From: Helianthus annuus | Taxonomy: Eukaryota > Streptophyta > Magnoliopsida > Asterales > Asteraceae | Direction: 5' to 3' | Length of the DNA stretch: 64,000 nt | Assembly (NCBI RefSeq): GCF_002127325.2 | Contig: NC_035436.2 | Coordinates: 20,619,645 to 20,683,644 of the forward strand | Shown here: in pieces, positions 10,144 through 22,232 of the stretch | How the letters are laid out: each line of letters starts with the position of its first letter | How positions within the stretch are numbered: the first letter of the stretch is position 1 | The notes under the pieces: model-generated | Seen by the model: only the letters and a program-made list of their open reading frames with translations | Database searches by the model: none | What the model was told of the DNA's origin: nothing | Translations under genes and position numbers: made by a program

Positions 10144-11897
10144 TTGCCCAACGAGTCATTAACTCATAGTTATTTTGGTCTGATTACAGATATATTTTAT
10201 TTTTGTCATTTTCATTCAAAACCCTTTTTTGTGTTTACCTTTTTTAATCATATATATTTATCTTTTACATTTTCTTTTATCATGGAAGCTCCAATTTTCG
10301 ATCAAATGAGCCTGTTGGCTTTTCCTTCGATTGATCCACAGATGGATTTTGATTGATTGTTAACGGGATACTACATTTTACATATGGATTCTGATGACGA
10401 GTTAAATGAGCCTTGGATGCAAATCAATCCCCCTGATGAAGATGATAATGGAGAACAAGAACCACCGAGGAGTATAAGAACCACCACCACTACCACAAGA
10501 TATTCTTTTTCCATAACTCAATGCAGAAGATATAGAGTTCATGAATGACTTCTTTGGGGAGCATTTTTTCCACAACTCAACGCAGAAGATATAGAGTTTA
10601 TGAATAACTTCTTTGGGGAGCATGGTAACAACGGGGAAGATAGTGGTAACACGGGCGGTGGTAACGCGAGCGAGCCACCACTACTGCCCCCATTAGTACC
10701 TTTGCACCCGAGGATGCTTGCTTCAATCATATATTATCAAGTAGGGCTGTAAACGAGCCGAGCCGAGTCGAGCCGAGCTAGACCCAGCTCGAGCTTGGCT
10801 CGAACTCGGTTCGAGCTGGCTCGGCTCGAGCTCGAATTTCAAATCGAGCTGAGATTTGAGGCTCGAGCTCGACTCGATTAGAATTCGAGCTAGCTCAGCT
10901 CGGCTCGATCTAGCTCGAACTAACAAAGAACCGCAAAATTTACTACTTAAAAATGAATTTCTTCATAGACTAAGGGTCATAATTGCCATTTGATTTAACC
11001 ATATGGCTAAATATGCAAATATAAATAGTTAATTCACTTTGTACATTGTCTTTACCTTCTTTTATAGGGGAGATCCTCCCTTAGTTTTTGTTTTCTAAGC
11101 GATGTGGGACAAAAAAATGAAGAATGTAAACCTTATCAAGCCAGCTCACGAGCTCACGAGCCGAGCCAGGCCAAGCTCGAGCTCGGCTCGTTTACAAATC
11201 GAGCCGAGCCGAGCTGGCTCGTTTACAACCGAGCCAATTTCGAGTCGAGCTTTTTTCGAGCGAGCTGCGATCCACGAGTTTTTTGAACACCCCTATTATC
11301 AAGAAGCGTTAACAAGGATCGGTGAAAACATTGCTACAATGCATGATCACATAAATGCAGGAAATTTGGATTTTGATTGAGGGGGCCATTCAAGTTTCAA
11401 ATGCCCATGCTTTTGAAGATTTGCGAAATGCAGTGCTTCTTATGCAATGTACACCAAATACGCGGAAGCATCTCAATGACAGGGAACATTTACCCAATTA
11501 TTTTGGGTTGACGCAACCGTAAGTCAGATTACATACAAGAAGACTTTTTTAGGGTTGCTAAATGGGTCGTGTTAGCGGGTTTAACCCGACCCGAAATTTC
11601 GTTAATCGGGTCAACCCGCCAACCTGACGGGTTCAGCCCGAACTTAACTCGTTTTGCTAAACGGGTTCGCGGGTTCATTCTGAAACTGACCGAACCCAAT
11701 TAGACGAACCCCAAACCTGCACATTTCGTGTTACGTTCGTGTTGGGTTTTCAGGTCGTTAGACCGAACCGGTATTCATGCCGAAAAATTTGGTACGAGAA
11801 AATTTTGGTATCGGTACCTAGTACCAAATACTCATCCTTATTCTATACTCTGTTCGGTTTTTCAAAAGGTGTTGAAAGCGAGACACATGCAGTTTGG
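10144..11897 (+). repeat. A-repeat copy 3 (most complete 5' end, cut by gypsy insertion)
   Basis: Shows the 5' part of the A family best. An ATG at 10,282 gives MEAPIFDQMSLLAF; a second at 10,384 gives MDSDDELNEPWMQINPPDEDD, an acidic proline-rich N-terminus; then the NAEDIEF block and the Gly/Asn- then Pro-rich stretch leading to IIYYQEALTRIGENI. A 58-bp stretch encoding the NAEDIEF block is tandemly duplicated (10,505-10,625). A hAT MITE interrupts 10,742-11,295. The copy stops at 'cagtttgg' where the Tekay-like gypsy LTR begins (11,898); its remainder is not found on the other side of the gypsy element. Confidence 0.75.
10742..11295. mobile_element. hAT-type MITE
   Basis: Ends TAGGGCTGT and ACACCCCTA form 9-bp imperfect terminal inverted repeats. 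The flanking 8 bases TTATCAAG are duplicated (10,734-10,741 and 11,296-11,303), which is the hAT target length. The undisrupted A-repeat copies contain a single 'attatcaagaagcg', which confirms the empty site. Both subterminal regions are packed with GAGCCGAGC/GCTCGGCTC words, as expected of transposase-binding subterminal repeats. No transposase ORF. Confidence 0.88.
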
Positions 11898-14800
11898 TGT
11901 CACACCCCGATTTCCACGTGTCTCACCGGTGGGCCCGGTTGGGGATTATCGTGACGTAGTTGGCAACAATATAGTCAAACCACACAATATATGAATGCAC
12001 AGCGGAAGCACAAAGATAATTATATTTCAACCATTGTCTGTAATATCAAATGTATTACGAATAGTCGTAAAGTATCCACAGGGGATCAAATAAAAATATA
12101 AGTATTGTTCAACAGACGTAGGCATCTTAAGCTTGCGAGACTCTTTATGATGCTAAGGAGAAATATCCAGCCAATTACGCATAGTACCTGCATTTAGTCT
12201 TTTTGGGAAAATACGTCAGTTTACACTGGTAATACATTCAACCGACACTTTTGTAAAAATGTTTATTAAAATTGATTTGAATGCACAAGGCACAAACTCT
12301 TTTATAACTTGGGAGAATTATTTAAATTTATAATCTTGTGAACGGATTACATGTTCCTTATGCGTTCAGTAGCCCGGATCAAGTCCGGGTTAAAGATCAA
12401 TAGACACACCATATCGACTATTTATGCACTGACGAGTGTACGCCTACACTCCGCGCTTAGGTCGTGGCCATTTCGTAAAATGATGCCAGGGATATCCGGG
12501 ACATGGTCATTAACCCCCCAAAGGCTTTTAAGTAACAAGAATGTTTAAACGAGCCGATCAAATTTATTCAATTACCCACTCAGCGGTGGAGAATTTGATG
12601 CTCGATCAAGCAGTATGCTATATACCGTAACCCAAGCCCGTATAACGGAAAATAAGTTAAAAGTATTTACCTTTGCAAGTATAAATCCTTAATCGAATCA
12701 ATTGAAAATAGCTTTTACTGGTCTCCTATTCTGGAACGAAGGTTTAAAATAACCTATTAGAATCCTAACGGGTCTTTAATTTAGCCGTAGCTTAGACCGG
12801 TCAGTTTCAACGAATAGTTACGGTTTGATCGCGTGAAAGGCGAAAACCGGGAATGGAATGTGATTTTGACCCAACAAGTTTGAAGACTTGTTTTATATGG
12901 GTATAATAACCACACTCTGGATTTTGGGGTCAAAACAATATGGTTTGACCTGTCTCAGCTAGTTTATGTAAACTAGTTACAAAAGCCGAACCGTGCGCGC
13001 AAAAGGCGTAAGGGTAACCGTAAGAGTCCTACACTGGTTTCCTAAGTCAATATGCTTCAAATAGGTTGTGGTATCTGTAGGATACCTTCCATAATGCCCG
13101 TAACGAGTTTAAATCCATTTTATGCCCGGTAGGGGTATTTTGGCCATTTTAAAGATTATAAAAGAGGTTTCTGAGTTCTACAGGAAATCTGGGTTTCCCG
13201 AACAGTTTATAAAGTCTAAAATACTTTATTTATTATTTAAAATCAGTAGCAACTGGAATCGGGTCAAAAGACCTTGTAGAACTCAAGTTATGTCCGAAAA
13301 GGGTATATTCGGTATTTACCGAACCGTTGCCATAACCGCAGGTTATGAGCAGGTTAAAAATAATTAAAAATCTTTAAAAATCCCAAAATATTATCTTACA
13401 TCAGTGTGTAAAAGGTTTGGTGTCGAAATCCGGGTTTTGATAGGCGTTATGCTAATTGCGCTATTAAATTACTAAAGTTTCCGTAATTTGCGCTATTTAG
13501 CATAACTCCTATTCTGGACCTCGGATTGACGTGAAATTTTAGGGACATGCTTAGAAATTAGTAACAAATGTTACGGTCCTTTCACATGTCCGAAATTCTC
13601 GTTTTAAATTAAAAAGGGCGTTACGGTCAACTTTTAAGCATTTAACGGAAATGTGTAAGAGACTCGGACAAACAACGAACCGGTCACAGAGGGTTATACC
13701 ACCATGTAACCTGGTCCTAAGAGAGTCCTAAGGCATATCTAAATCATACTTTAATGGGTCAGAACTGAAGTCAATGCAAAAGTCAAAGCTTTGCGACTTT
13801 CGGCTCCGAACCGGGTCAAAACAGTAAATGGTCGGATCAAACAAGCTTAGACTAGTTAATATACTTATTATCATGTTTTATGAGTGTTTAAACAGGTTAC
13901 ACACCATCTACATTACTGATTATGCATTAAATCGCAAAATAGCATTTCTGTTGACTTTTTCTAAGTACGTTTGACTCGACATTCGGACTAGTTAGAGTGG
14001 GAATCAGAGGGTGTCCTTTTAGGGGTTTAAAGCCCACATGATTACCAACATATAACTATCCTTGACTCGACAAATCACTGGACCATTTGTGATTTATCGC
14101 AAAGTCAATCGTTAATTACGACGGATTGACTTTTAAGCTAAACTATGCATAAACTAAGCCACAAAAGGGTAGGCACACTTACAGAAGCTTGGTGCACAAC
14201 TAAGGATGTTAGAAGAATGCTTTAGAGCTCCAGAGATGAACTAGAATGCATATTTGAGGTGTGTTTCAATTGTGTGCAAGGCCTTGCCTTTTATAGTGAA
14301 TTATGGTGCACAAGATCATTACAACTCACTCTAGGATTGCTCATGGATGATCAGCAGGTGTCCCTGAGTGCTAGGGGGCATGTAGAGGGCGCCCATGCTT
14401 CAATTAATGCACACAAGATCGTTTACAAGCTCAAACATTGAATCTGTCCAAGAATTCTGCATCTGGGACTCGTACGCGGCCCGCTTTAGGATTCAGGCCA
14501 CTTGGACGCGGGCCGCCTGAATCCATAAGTCAGTAAACGAATCCTCAACTGGCGCGCGACCCGCGTTAGCTCACTCGTTTCCTTAACGCGGCCCGCCTGA
14601 GGGTTGATTTCCAAGATTTTCAAATCTTTTGTAATCATTAACCTGACCCTTCGGTTTCGAAGGGGTGACTTTGCGATTTGGCCCTCGATTATTTACAATT
14701 AAGGGCCTCGTGACTTTTACCCGCATTGTTAAGTCCCCGGTTAGTTTAATTACTATCCAAAAAGCCTTAACTTTTATTGTTGACGCTTTTAACCCCTCGT

Positions 14801-15202
14801 ATACGAATTTGATCATAACTTTCTCGTTTTAAAACGGAACTTCGCGGAATTTATATCGTATATTCTAGTGAGCGTATTTTACTGTTACAAAGCCTCGGGT
14901 TCGTCAAAGGGTCACTCAGAGGTAGAAATTAAACATGTTGACACAATTAACCCCTGTAGCTTGTAATCTCTCACTTTCTCCCGCGTTTCGCTCTGTACGA
15001 TCCATGATTTATTCGTTTGAAGGTACGAGCATCATTTAGGGTTACTATACAGTATATTTACCCCTCGTTGACATTTTTAACCCTCGAATTTACATACTTT
15101 CAAGGTTTGTCAACTTTAGTCCTTTATTTAGTATTTAATACCACGTGTAAACTCATGACACGTGTCAACACATTATTGGACACAAAATTTCGAGGTGTTA
15201 CA
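11898..15202 (-). repeat. Gypsy 3' LTR (3.3 kb)
   Basis: Limits set by TGTCACACC at the left edge and GGTGTTACA at the right edge, a TG...CA pair with near-perfect 9-bp inverted ends, and by the PPT immediately inside. The first 836 bases are repeated at 22,233-23,068 with about 2 percent difference by eye. Length of about 3.3 kb is long but in the range for Tekay-type elements. Small ORFs here (for example 12,351-12,548, repeated at 22,686) have no domain and are taken as chance. Confidence 0.92.
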
Positions 15203-15218
15203 TCCTCACCCCCTTAAA
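15203..15218 (-). promoter_or_regulatory. Polypurine tract of the gypsy element
   Basis: Minus strand reads TTTAAGGGGGTGAGGA directly before the LTR start TGTAACACC. This is the primer site for plus-strand DNA synthesis and fixes the inner edge of the 3' LTR. Confidence 0.9.
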
Positions 15219-15237
15219 ATAAATCTCGACCCGAGAT

Positions 15238-18200
15238 TTACTGAAACAAATAAGGGTATTTTTCTTTCATCGTGGATTCAACCTCCCACGTGAATTCGGG
15301 ACCTCTACGGGCATCCCATTTGACCTTAACAATAGGTACATGCTTCCTTCGAAGCTTCTTTACCCGTCGATCTTCAATCGACAAAGGTTTTTCCACAAAT
15401 TTTAAGCTCTCATCTATGTGCACATCTGTATGGGGTATTACCAGTGATTCATCAGCGAAGCACTTCTTCAGATTGCAGATGTGGAACACATTGTGAATTC
15501 CATTGAGCTCCTCCGGTAAGTTTAGCTTTTAGGCAACTGACCCGACACGTTCGATAACCTCGAAAGGTCCTATGTATCTCGGGCTTAGTTTGCCTTTCTT
15601 ACCGAAACGCATCACCCCCTTCCAGGGTGATACTTTAAGTAACACTTTTTCACCTACTTCGAAGTGAAAATCTTTACGCTTTGGATCTGCGTAACTTTTC
15701 TGCCTATCTCGGGCAGCTTTGAGACGGTCTCGAATCTGGACAATCTTGTCCGTTGTCTCGAAGACTATCTCTAGTCCTGATAATTGGACATCTCCAACTT
15801 CCGCCCAACAAACAGGCGATCTACACTTTCTACCGTATAATGCCTCGAAAGGCGCAGCCTTAATGCTGGTATGGTAGCTATTGTTGTAGGAGAATTCGAT
15901 TAATGGTAGGTTCTTATCCCACCTACCACCCAAATCGATAGCACATGCACGTAGCATGTCTTCCAACGTCTGAATAGTACGCTCACTCTGACCGTCTGTC
16001 TGAGGATGGTAAGCCGTACTAAAATTCAAACGTGTGCCCAAAGATTGCTGGAAGCTTTTCCAGAAATGAGACATGTATCTAGTATCTCTGTCGGAGATAA
16101 TAGACACAGGTATGCCATGTAAGGCTACAATCTTATCAACGTATAACTGGGCTAACATGTCGGAGCTATAAGTCTCCTTGATGGGTAAGAAATGTGCTGA
16201 CTTAGTCAGTCTATCAACTATAACCCATATTGTATCATTTCCTTTCCTCGTCTTGGGTAACTTGGTAATAAAATCCATAGTTACACATTCCCACTACCAT
16301 TCGGGAAGTTCAGGCTGTTGTAGCAAGCCTGGCGGCTTTTGATGCTCAGCTTTGACTTGCGCACAAGTTAAGCATTTTGCTACATAAGCGGCTACAGACT
16401 TTTTCAAGCCTATCCACCAATAATTTGCCTTTAGATCCTGATACCTCTTATCAGCTCCCGGGTGAACAGAATATTTGGAACTATGGGCTTCCTGGAGGAT
16501 AACATCTCGTAGTCCTCCATAAATTAGAACCCATATTCGTCCATTTAATCGTAAAATTCCGTCCTTGCTAAGAGTTAACTGCTCCTCAGTTACTCCTAGC
16601 TTTTCTTTAGGGTAGTTAGCTTCCAACACAGCTTCTCTCTGTGCAGCTAACAACCTTTCAATCAAATTATTCTTCACTTCAATGCTCTTGGCATTGATTC
16701 GGATGGGTTTCACCCTTTCCTGTCGACTTAAGGCATCAGCGAATACATTCGCCTTGCCGGGATGATATCTGATTTCACAATCATAATCATTTATAGTCTC
16801 CATCCAACGGCGTTGCCTCATGTTTAATTCCTTCTGATTAAACAGATGTTGAAGGCTCTTATGATCCGAATAGATCACAAACTTGATACCATACAGATAA
16901 TGCCTCCACAGTTTTAGTGCGAACACAACGGCACCCAGCTCCAAGTCATGGGTGGTGTAATTCTTCTCATGCACCTTTAACTGTCTCGAAGCATAGGCAA
17001 TAACCTTGCCTTTCTGCATGAGCACACATCCCATGCCAGTGTGTGATGCGTCACAGTAAACTACGAACTCTTCGGTACCTTCAGGTAATGTCAGCACAGG
17101 AGCGTTGCTCAACTTTTGCTTCAGAATATCAAAGGACTCTTGCTGCTTAGGGCCCCAAACAAACTTTACCTTCTTCTTGGTCAGGGAAGTTAAGGGCGCA
17201 GCAATCCTTGAAAAATTTTCAATGAAACGCCTGTAATATCCTGCTAACCCCAGAAAACTATGAATCTCTGTAGGCGTCTTTGGCTCTTGCCAATTCATGA
17301 CAGCTTCTACTTTAGCGGGATCCACTTGGATACCACGCTCGCTGACAACATGTCCAAGGAATTGGACTTCTCGAAGCCAGAATTCGCACTTAGAGAATTT
17401 GGCATAGAGTTTCTCATGATGCAGGAGTTTGAGAATACAGCGAAGGTGTTTCTCATGGTCAGCTCGGTTCTTCGAGTAGATAAGAATATCGTCGATGAAA
17501 ACGATGACGAATTTGTCTAAGTATGGCTTGCAAACGCGATTCATGAGATCCATGAATGCGGTCGGTGCATTAGTGAGCCCAAAAGGCATTACTAGGAACT
17601 CATAGTGACCATAACGAGTCCTAAATGCGGTTTTATGCACGTCTTCATCTCTGACTTTCAGTTGATGGTAGCCTGACCTCAAGTCAATCTTCGAAAAATA
17701 ACTTACCCCTTGTAACTGATCGAACAAATCGTCGATCCTCGGCAAAGGATACCTATTCTTTATCGTGACTTTATTAAGCTCGCGATAATCGATGCACAGA
17801 CGCATCGATCCGTCCTTCTTCTTGACAAACAGGACAGGTGCTCCCCAGGGAGACGAACTAGGTTTGATGAAACCTTTAGCTAGCAGTTCATCCAGTTGGG
17901 TCCTCAACTCCTTCATTTCGGTTGGTGCTAACCTGTACGGTGCTCTAGCAACAGGTGCTGCTCCAGGGATGATATCAATCCTGAATTCCACTTGCCTATC
18001 TGGTGGCAAACCAGGTAGATCTTCAGGGAAAACTTCTGGGTATTCCGAAATGACGGGAATGTCTTCTATCTTCGGTTTAGGCTCATCAAAAATCACCTGT
18101 TCCATGTAGATGACACAACCCTTCTTTAGACATTTTGAATCCTTGAGCATAGTCACTTGCTCAGGCAATCCATATTGGGTATCTCCCCGAATGGTAAGCG

Positions 18201-19809
18201 AGTCACCAGACGGAGTCTTTATCACCACTTGCTTTCTGTTGCAGACGATTTGGGCCTGGTTGTGAGATAACCAGTCCATACCCAATACTATGTCAAAACC
18301 GGCCAATTTAAAGGGAAGTAGAGATAGAGGAAAAGAGTGGTTCTTAATGGATATCACACATCCATCTAACACAGTGGAGACGGTTTCTATGGTGCCATCT
18401 GCTAGCTCTACCTCATAATTCACGTTTAAGGTTTTGACAGGCATATTCAGCAATTTGCAAAATTTATGATCTACGAAAGACTCATCAGCACCCGAATCAA
18501 AAAGTACTCTTGCAAAGATATCATTTACGAGAAAAGTACCTGTGATCACGTTATCGTCTAGCACTGCTTCTTTCGCATCCATCCTGAAGACTCTCGCATT
18601 GGTCTTCTTGGCCTCTTCAGGCTTCTTGGCGTTTTTAGGGCAGTTGGTTCTAATGTGCCCCTTCTCGTTGCAACTGTAGCAAGTTGCATTCTTTATCTTT
18701 TTGCAATCCAAGGTCTTGTGGTCCTTGGACTTGCATAACCCGCAAGCAAATGACTTCGACTGAGTCTGCGAGTTTGATTCGAGTCTACACTTTCCAAAGT
18801 GATGTCTCTTGCAATTCTTGCACTTGGGCTTCTCACCAGACTGTTGCCCATCCTTCCTTGACTCAGACCCTCTCATGTTGTCACCGTTTTCACGGTGCTT
18901 CTTGCTCGACCTTCGTGAAGTATCATCTTCACGCTTTCTCTTCTCAGCCTCTTTGTTCCTCAGCGATCTTTGTTTGACCGCATCCAGAGTGAGGGACAAA
19001 GATATGTCGGCTACAGATCTAAAGGTCGCTGGCCGAGCGGCCTTTACGCTTGCCTTTATCTCGGGGGCTAACCCACCGATAAAACGAGCTATTCTCTTTG
19101 GCTCCGGGGTTACCAGATACGGAACCAACCGGGACACTGTGTTGAAGCTCGTGAGGTAAGCTTGACAGTCAAGGTTCGTCATAACCAACGATAGGAAGTC
19201 GGACTCGATCTTTTCAACCTCATGTTGAGGGCAGTAATTTTCCTTGATGAGAGAAATGAATTCTTCCCATGTCATGCTGTATAAAACAGCCTTCCCCGAG
19301 GCCTGAACCAAAGATCTCCACCAAGCCAGGGCCTCGCCCTTGAATGATTGTGAAACAAACTTCACCACATCTTTCTCTGCACAACCGCTGATGTCCACCA
19401 CGGTGTCCATCTCGTCTAACCACGTCATACAATCTACCGCGCCCTTCTCCCCATTGAAATCTCGGGGTTTACAAGATACAAAATACTTGTAGGTGCAGCC
19501 CCTGGCGCGAGATGCATCAGTATACACTTTTTCTGGACGGACACTGTTTTCATTGGATGAGTGTTTATCATCGTCCTTTTTAGGCTTAGACGGTGGTTTG
19601 CTGTGAGATTTTGAGTGGGTTTTTGGCTTTGAATGTGGTTTAGATATGGTTCTGCTTCGGGACTCAGTGTACTCTTCGTATTGTCGATCCAAGGCTGCCT
19701 TGACAGCACCGTCGACAAGAGCTTTTAATTCAGCGCCCGTCAAATGAACCTGGGCGTTATCATATTCATCTCCTTTCGAATGACTATTCTCCTCATTTGG
19801 ATCAGACAT
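15238..19809 (-). pseudogene. Gypsy gag-pol polyprotein with two premature stops
   Basis: One reading frame from ATG at 19,809. Residues 1-100 are Lys/Ser-rich; gag domain about 104-270; three zinc knuckles at about 330-341, 356-369 and 377-390 (the last two CX2CX4HX4C); protease LFDSGADES at about 436-444; RT about 600-800 with FIDD in place of YIDD at 781-784; RNase H about 915-1030; integrase HHCC about 1109-1149. A TAG at 16,294-16,296 interrupts just before the integrase core; a methionine-to-Ala frame of 249 codons (16,278-15,529) then gives the core D,D,E region. A TAA follows, and the same frame resumes to a chromodomain (RRKHVPIVKVKWDARRGPEFTW). Both stops are single-base changes and no frameshift is needed, so this was recently a single ORF of about 1,520 codons. 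It could only work in trans now. Confidence 0.92.
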
Positions 19810-20139
19810 CGTAGCTTGAATCTGCTACAGAAGATAACGAAAAAGTTTTATTTAGGAGTTTATTATGGAATTGTCTTTTATGGCAATTCATTAACCATGG
19901 TAAACAGAGACCATATCTGGTTAATTTGTTACTCACTTTTATTTAGGATTTGAATATAACTTATCCTAATTACAAACAATATTGTTAGTGGCATAATAGC
20001 CTAGTCACAAGGACGTTTTATAATATAAGCCGGGATTACAGATAATCAAGGCATGAAGGTTCGAACCGTAGTCCTTTTACCTTTTCTGACAGGGAGTCAT
20101 AGACTACCACTGCCTTTTGTCTTATATGACAATAATTAT

Positions 20140-20306
20140 GGCCCGTAGGCACTACATCACTAATGGATGTTTATAAGTTTGGCCCGTAGGCACTACATCG
20201 CTAATGGATGTTTAATAAGTTTGGCCCGTAGGCATTACATCACTAATGGATGTTTAATAAGTTTGGCCCGTAGGCACTACATCACAAATGGATGTTTAAT
20301 AGTTGG
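20140..20306. repeat. Four 42-bp tandem repeats in the gypsy leader
   Basis: Four consecutive copies starting at 20,140, 20,181, 20,223 and 20,265, each beginning GGCCCGTAGGCACTACATC and containing 'aatggatgttta'. Differences are single bases or one-base indels. They lie between the extra ORF and gag. Confidence 0.92.
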
Positions 20307-20688
20307 TCATCTTCATTGACGATTTAACCCATGATTTATAAATCATTAATTTGGGCTTTGAAATCCTTAGAAGGATTCTTATATAAGAATGACGCGTGTG
20401 ATTTTAACGAATCACATCTGCCATGAACGTTAACATGTTTACAGAGGTTAACTGGGAATCTGAATCTTTTAATCAGGTCCTACCATCTTGGCCGGGTCTT
20501 ATAATGACACCTGGCTAGGTTTCACTCTTAAGATTCTTTATTTAGGCAGATTTAATTTAAAAGGAATGATTTTTGATTTATTTCATATATAATAATAACA
20601 AAAATGAAATTTATAACATAACATTCCATAAATTTCAAATATGATTACACGCTGCCCTAAACGGGACTTTTTAAATAAATAAATACCT

Positions 20689-20812
20689 ACGCAGAGGTTT
20701 ATAGAAAAACAAGTCCACGCAGGGACCAATTACAAGATAGATGTCCGCGCAGGGACTAAAAGATAAGTCCACGTAGGGACTGAAATACGATAAATGGCCA
20801 CGCAGGGACTAA
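20689..20812. repeat. Degenerate 30-38 bp tandem repeats in the gypsy leader
   Basis: Five loosely spaced copies of a 'gtccacgcagggac' core (first copy 'acgcagagg') separated by variable AT-rich spacers. They end just before the stop codon of the extra ORF. A second, independent tandem family in the same untranslated stretch. Confidence 0.75.
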
Positions 20813-20840
20813 ATTGCAAATACAACAATACATAAGGAGA

Positions 20841-22060
20841 CTAATGGTCTCGTTTCTTCCTCCCTTTTAGTAGGTTTGCTAGGCCCTTGAGGAATCCACG
20901 ATTACTCTTACGTTCTTGTTCGAAGTCTCGTTCCACATGGTTTAAACGGTGGAGTATTTCTTCTTGCTCCGGTGGAGAAAAACGTGGTTGCTGCGACGGT
21001 TGCTGAACCGGAGGTCTAGGAGGTATTGGATACCCATGAGCTGAGTAATCTGGTCTCCAAGAGGTTCCGTGGAAAGCATTGTAATTAGCTGCTACCACGT
21101 ATGGATCGGCATCATAGTTATAGTTGTAGTGCGTGTGAGTCGGCTGCTCAAACGGATTATATGCGGTGGAACCGCCATATGCTGGTATAGGTTATCATAG
21201 CCGAAAGGTGGCGGAGGTGGTGCAACTGGTGCAGAATTCACCTCTGCAGGGTGACCCGAAGGTTCACCTAATTGTGGTTCTTCTTCAGGCACTGATGGAA
21301 AGTGACTCGCACTCGAGTGGCGAGGGGTGCTGAAATGGAATTCCCCTCCTCGGGTGGACATCCGCGCGCCTGATCTTCTACGCCTTGGCGGATCTGGAAT
21401 TACTGGTTGAACCGGTGGCGGTGGCGGTGGCGTAACTGCCACGAACCGCGAATCCTCAGAAGGATCCTGTTGCTGCTGTTGGTCATGAGGCGAGAAATGA
21501 TGTGAAGGTGTGAAGTACCAATTACATTGGTTAAACCTCGCCTGATAACTGTCGGGACCTTGATAGGGTGTTCCATGGAAGGATGACCCATCAGAGATCT
21601 CGATTGGGTGGTTGGGAGTACCCGTTGCAGGCTCGACAGGGTTTGTATCCTCGTCCATATCCACTGCATTGTCTTCAGAAAAGTGATCCTCTGGTCCTAA
21701 AGGGTTATACCTTATCGGCTCCTGGACATAATCCGTCGGGTTAAACTGTCCTACGAAGAAAGATGAAGGATCGCCATAAGAACGGTGCGAAGCAGATCGC
21801 TGGAGATGTATAAATGATGGTTGAGGGTTATTGGGGTCATTTTCTGAGTTTGGTTCGAAAGAATGACGGTACGAAGGTGTTGAACTATGCGAGGTAGAAT
21901 GTCTCACAGGTTCAAAGAGGTTTCTTCTTCGTCTCTGTGGTTCCTCACTTCTTGTACTGGAATGAGCTCGCATGTTCGAAGGTCCAGCCTCGTGATCATT
22001 GTGAGTAATGATCGGCCCTTTGCCTCTTCCTCCTCTTCCTCGTCTAATTGCTGGTGGCAT
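20841..22060 (-). pseudogene. Additional ORF between 5' LTR and gag
   Basis: Same strand as gag-pol and upstream of it. Best start is ATG at 22,060 (MPPAIRRGRGGRGKG); the frame is open further up to 22,231 but that would run into the PBS. The product is basic at the N-terminus, then rich in Pro/Ser/His with short poly-Pro runs, and ends with an acidic/basic helical tail (QEEILHRLNHVERDFEQERK ... RKKRDH) that looks like a short coiled coil. A one-base deletion near 21,190-21,195 puts the last 85 codons (21,098-20,841) in another frame; upstream and downstream composition match across it. No gag, pol or env motif and no transmembrane segment seen. Function unknown. Such extra ORFs are known from some plant gypsy lineages. 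Confidence 0.7.
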
Positions 22061-22212
22061 ATTTCCTGCTTTCAAATCTTTAAATAACAATAAACAATAA
22101 AAAGGCAAACTGGAATAACAATTCGAATTTGTCCTATGTTCTTGTCTAGACTTAAGTATGTGCAATTGTGTCATTGAGATTAAACACTTAAGGATAGTGT
22201 TTAATTCAGTCA

Positions 22213-22230
22213 ACGTTGGCTCTGATACCA
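22213..22230 (-). promoter_or_regulatory. Primer binding site (initiator tRNA-Met)
   Basis: Minus strand TGGTATCAGAGCCAACG, the classical plant match to the 3' end of initiator methionine tRNA, begins two bases inside the 5' LTR edge (22,233). This fixes the orientation and the LTR border. Confidence 0.93.
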
Positions 22231-22232
22231 AC

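Noticed and set aside
12351..12548. 65-codon ORF repeated at 22,686
   Set aside because: It is repeated only because it lies in both LTRs; no domain and no coding signal.
17260..19159. Plus-strand ORFs of 86-116 codons across the gypsy pol region
   Set aside because: Antisense shadows of the gag-pol frame.
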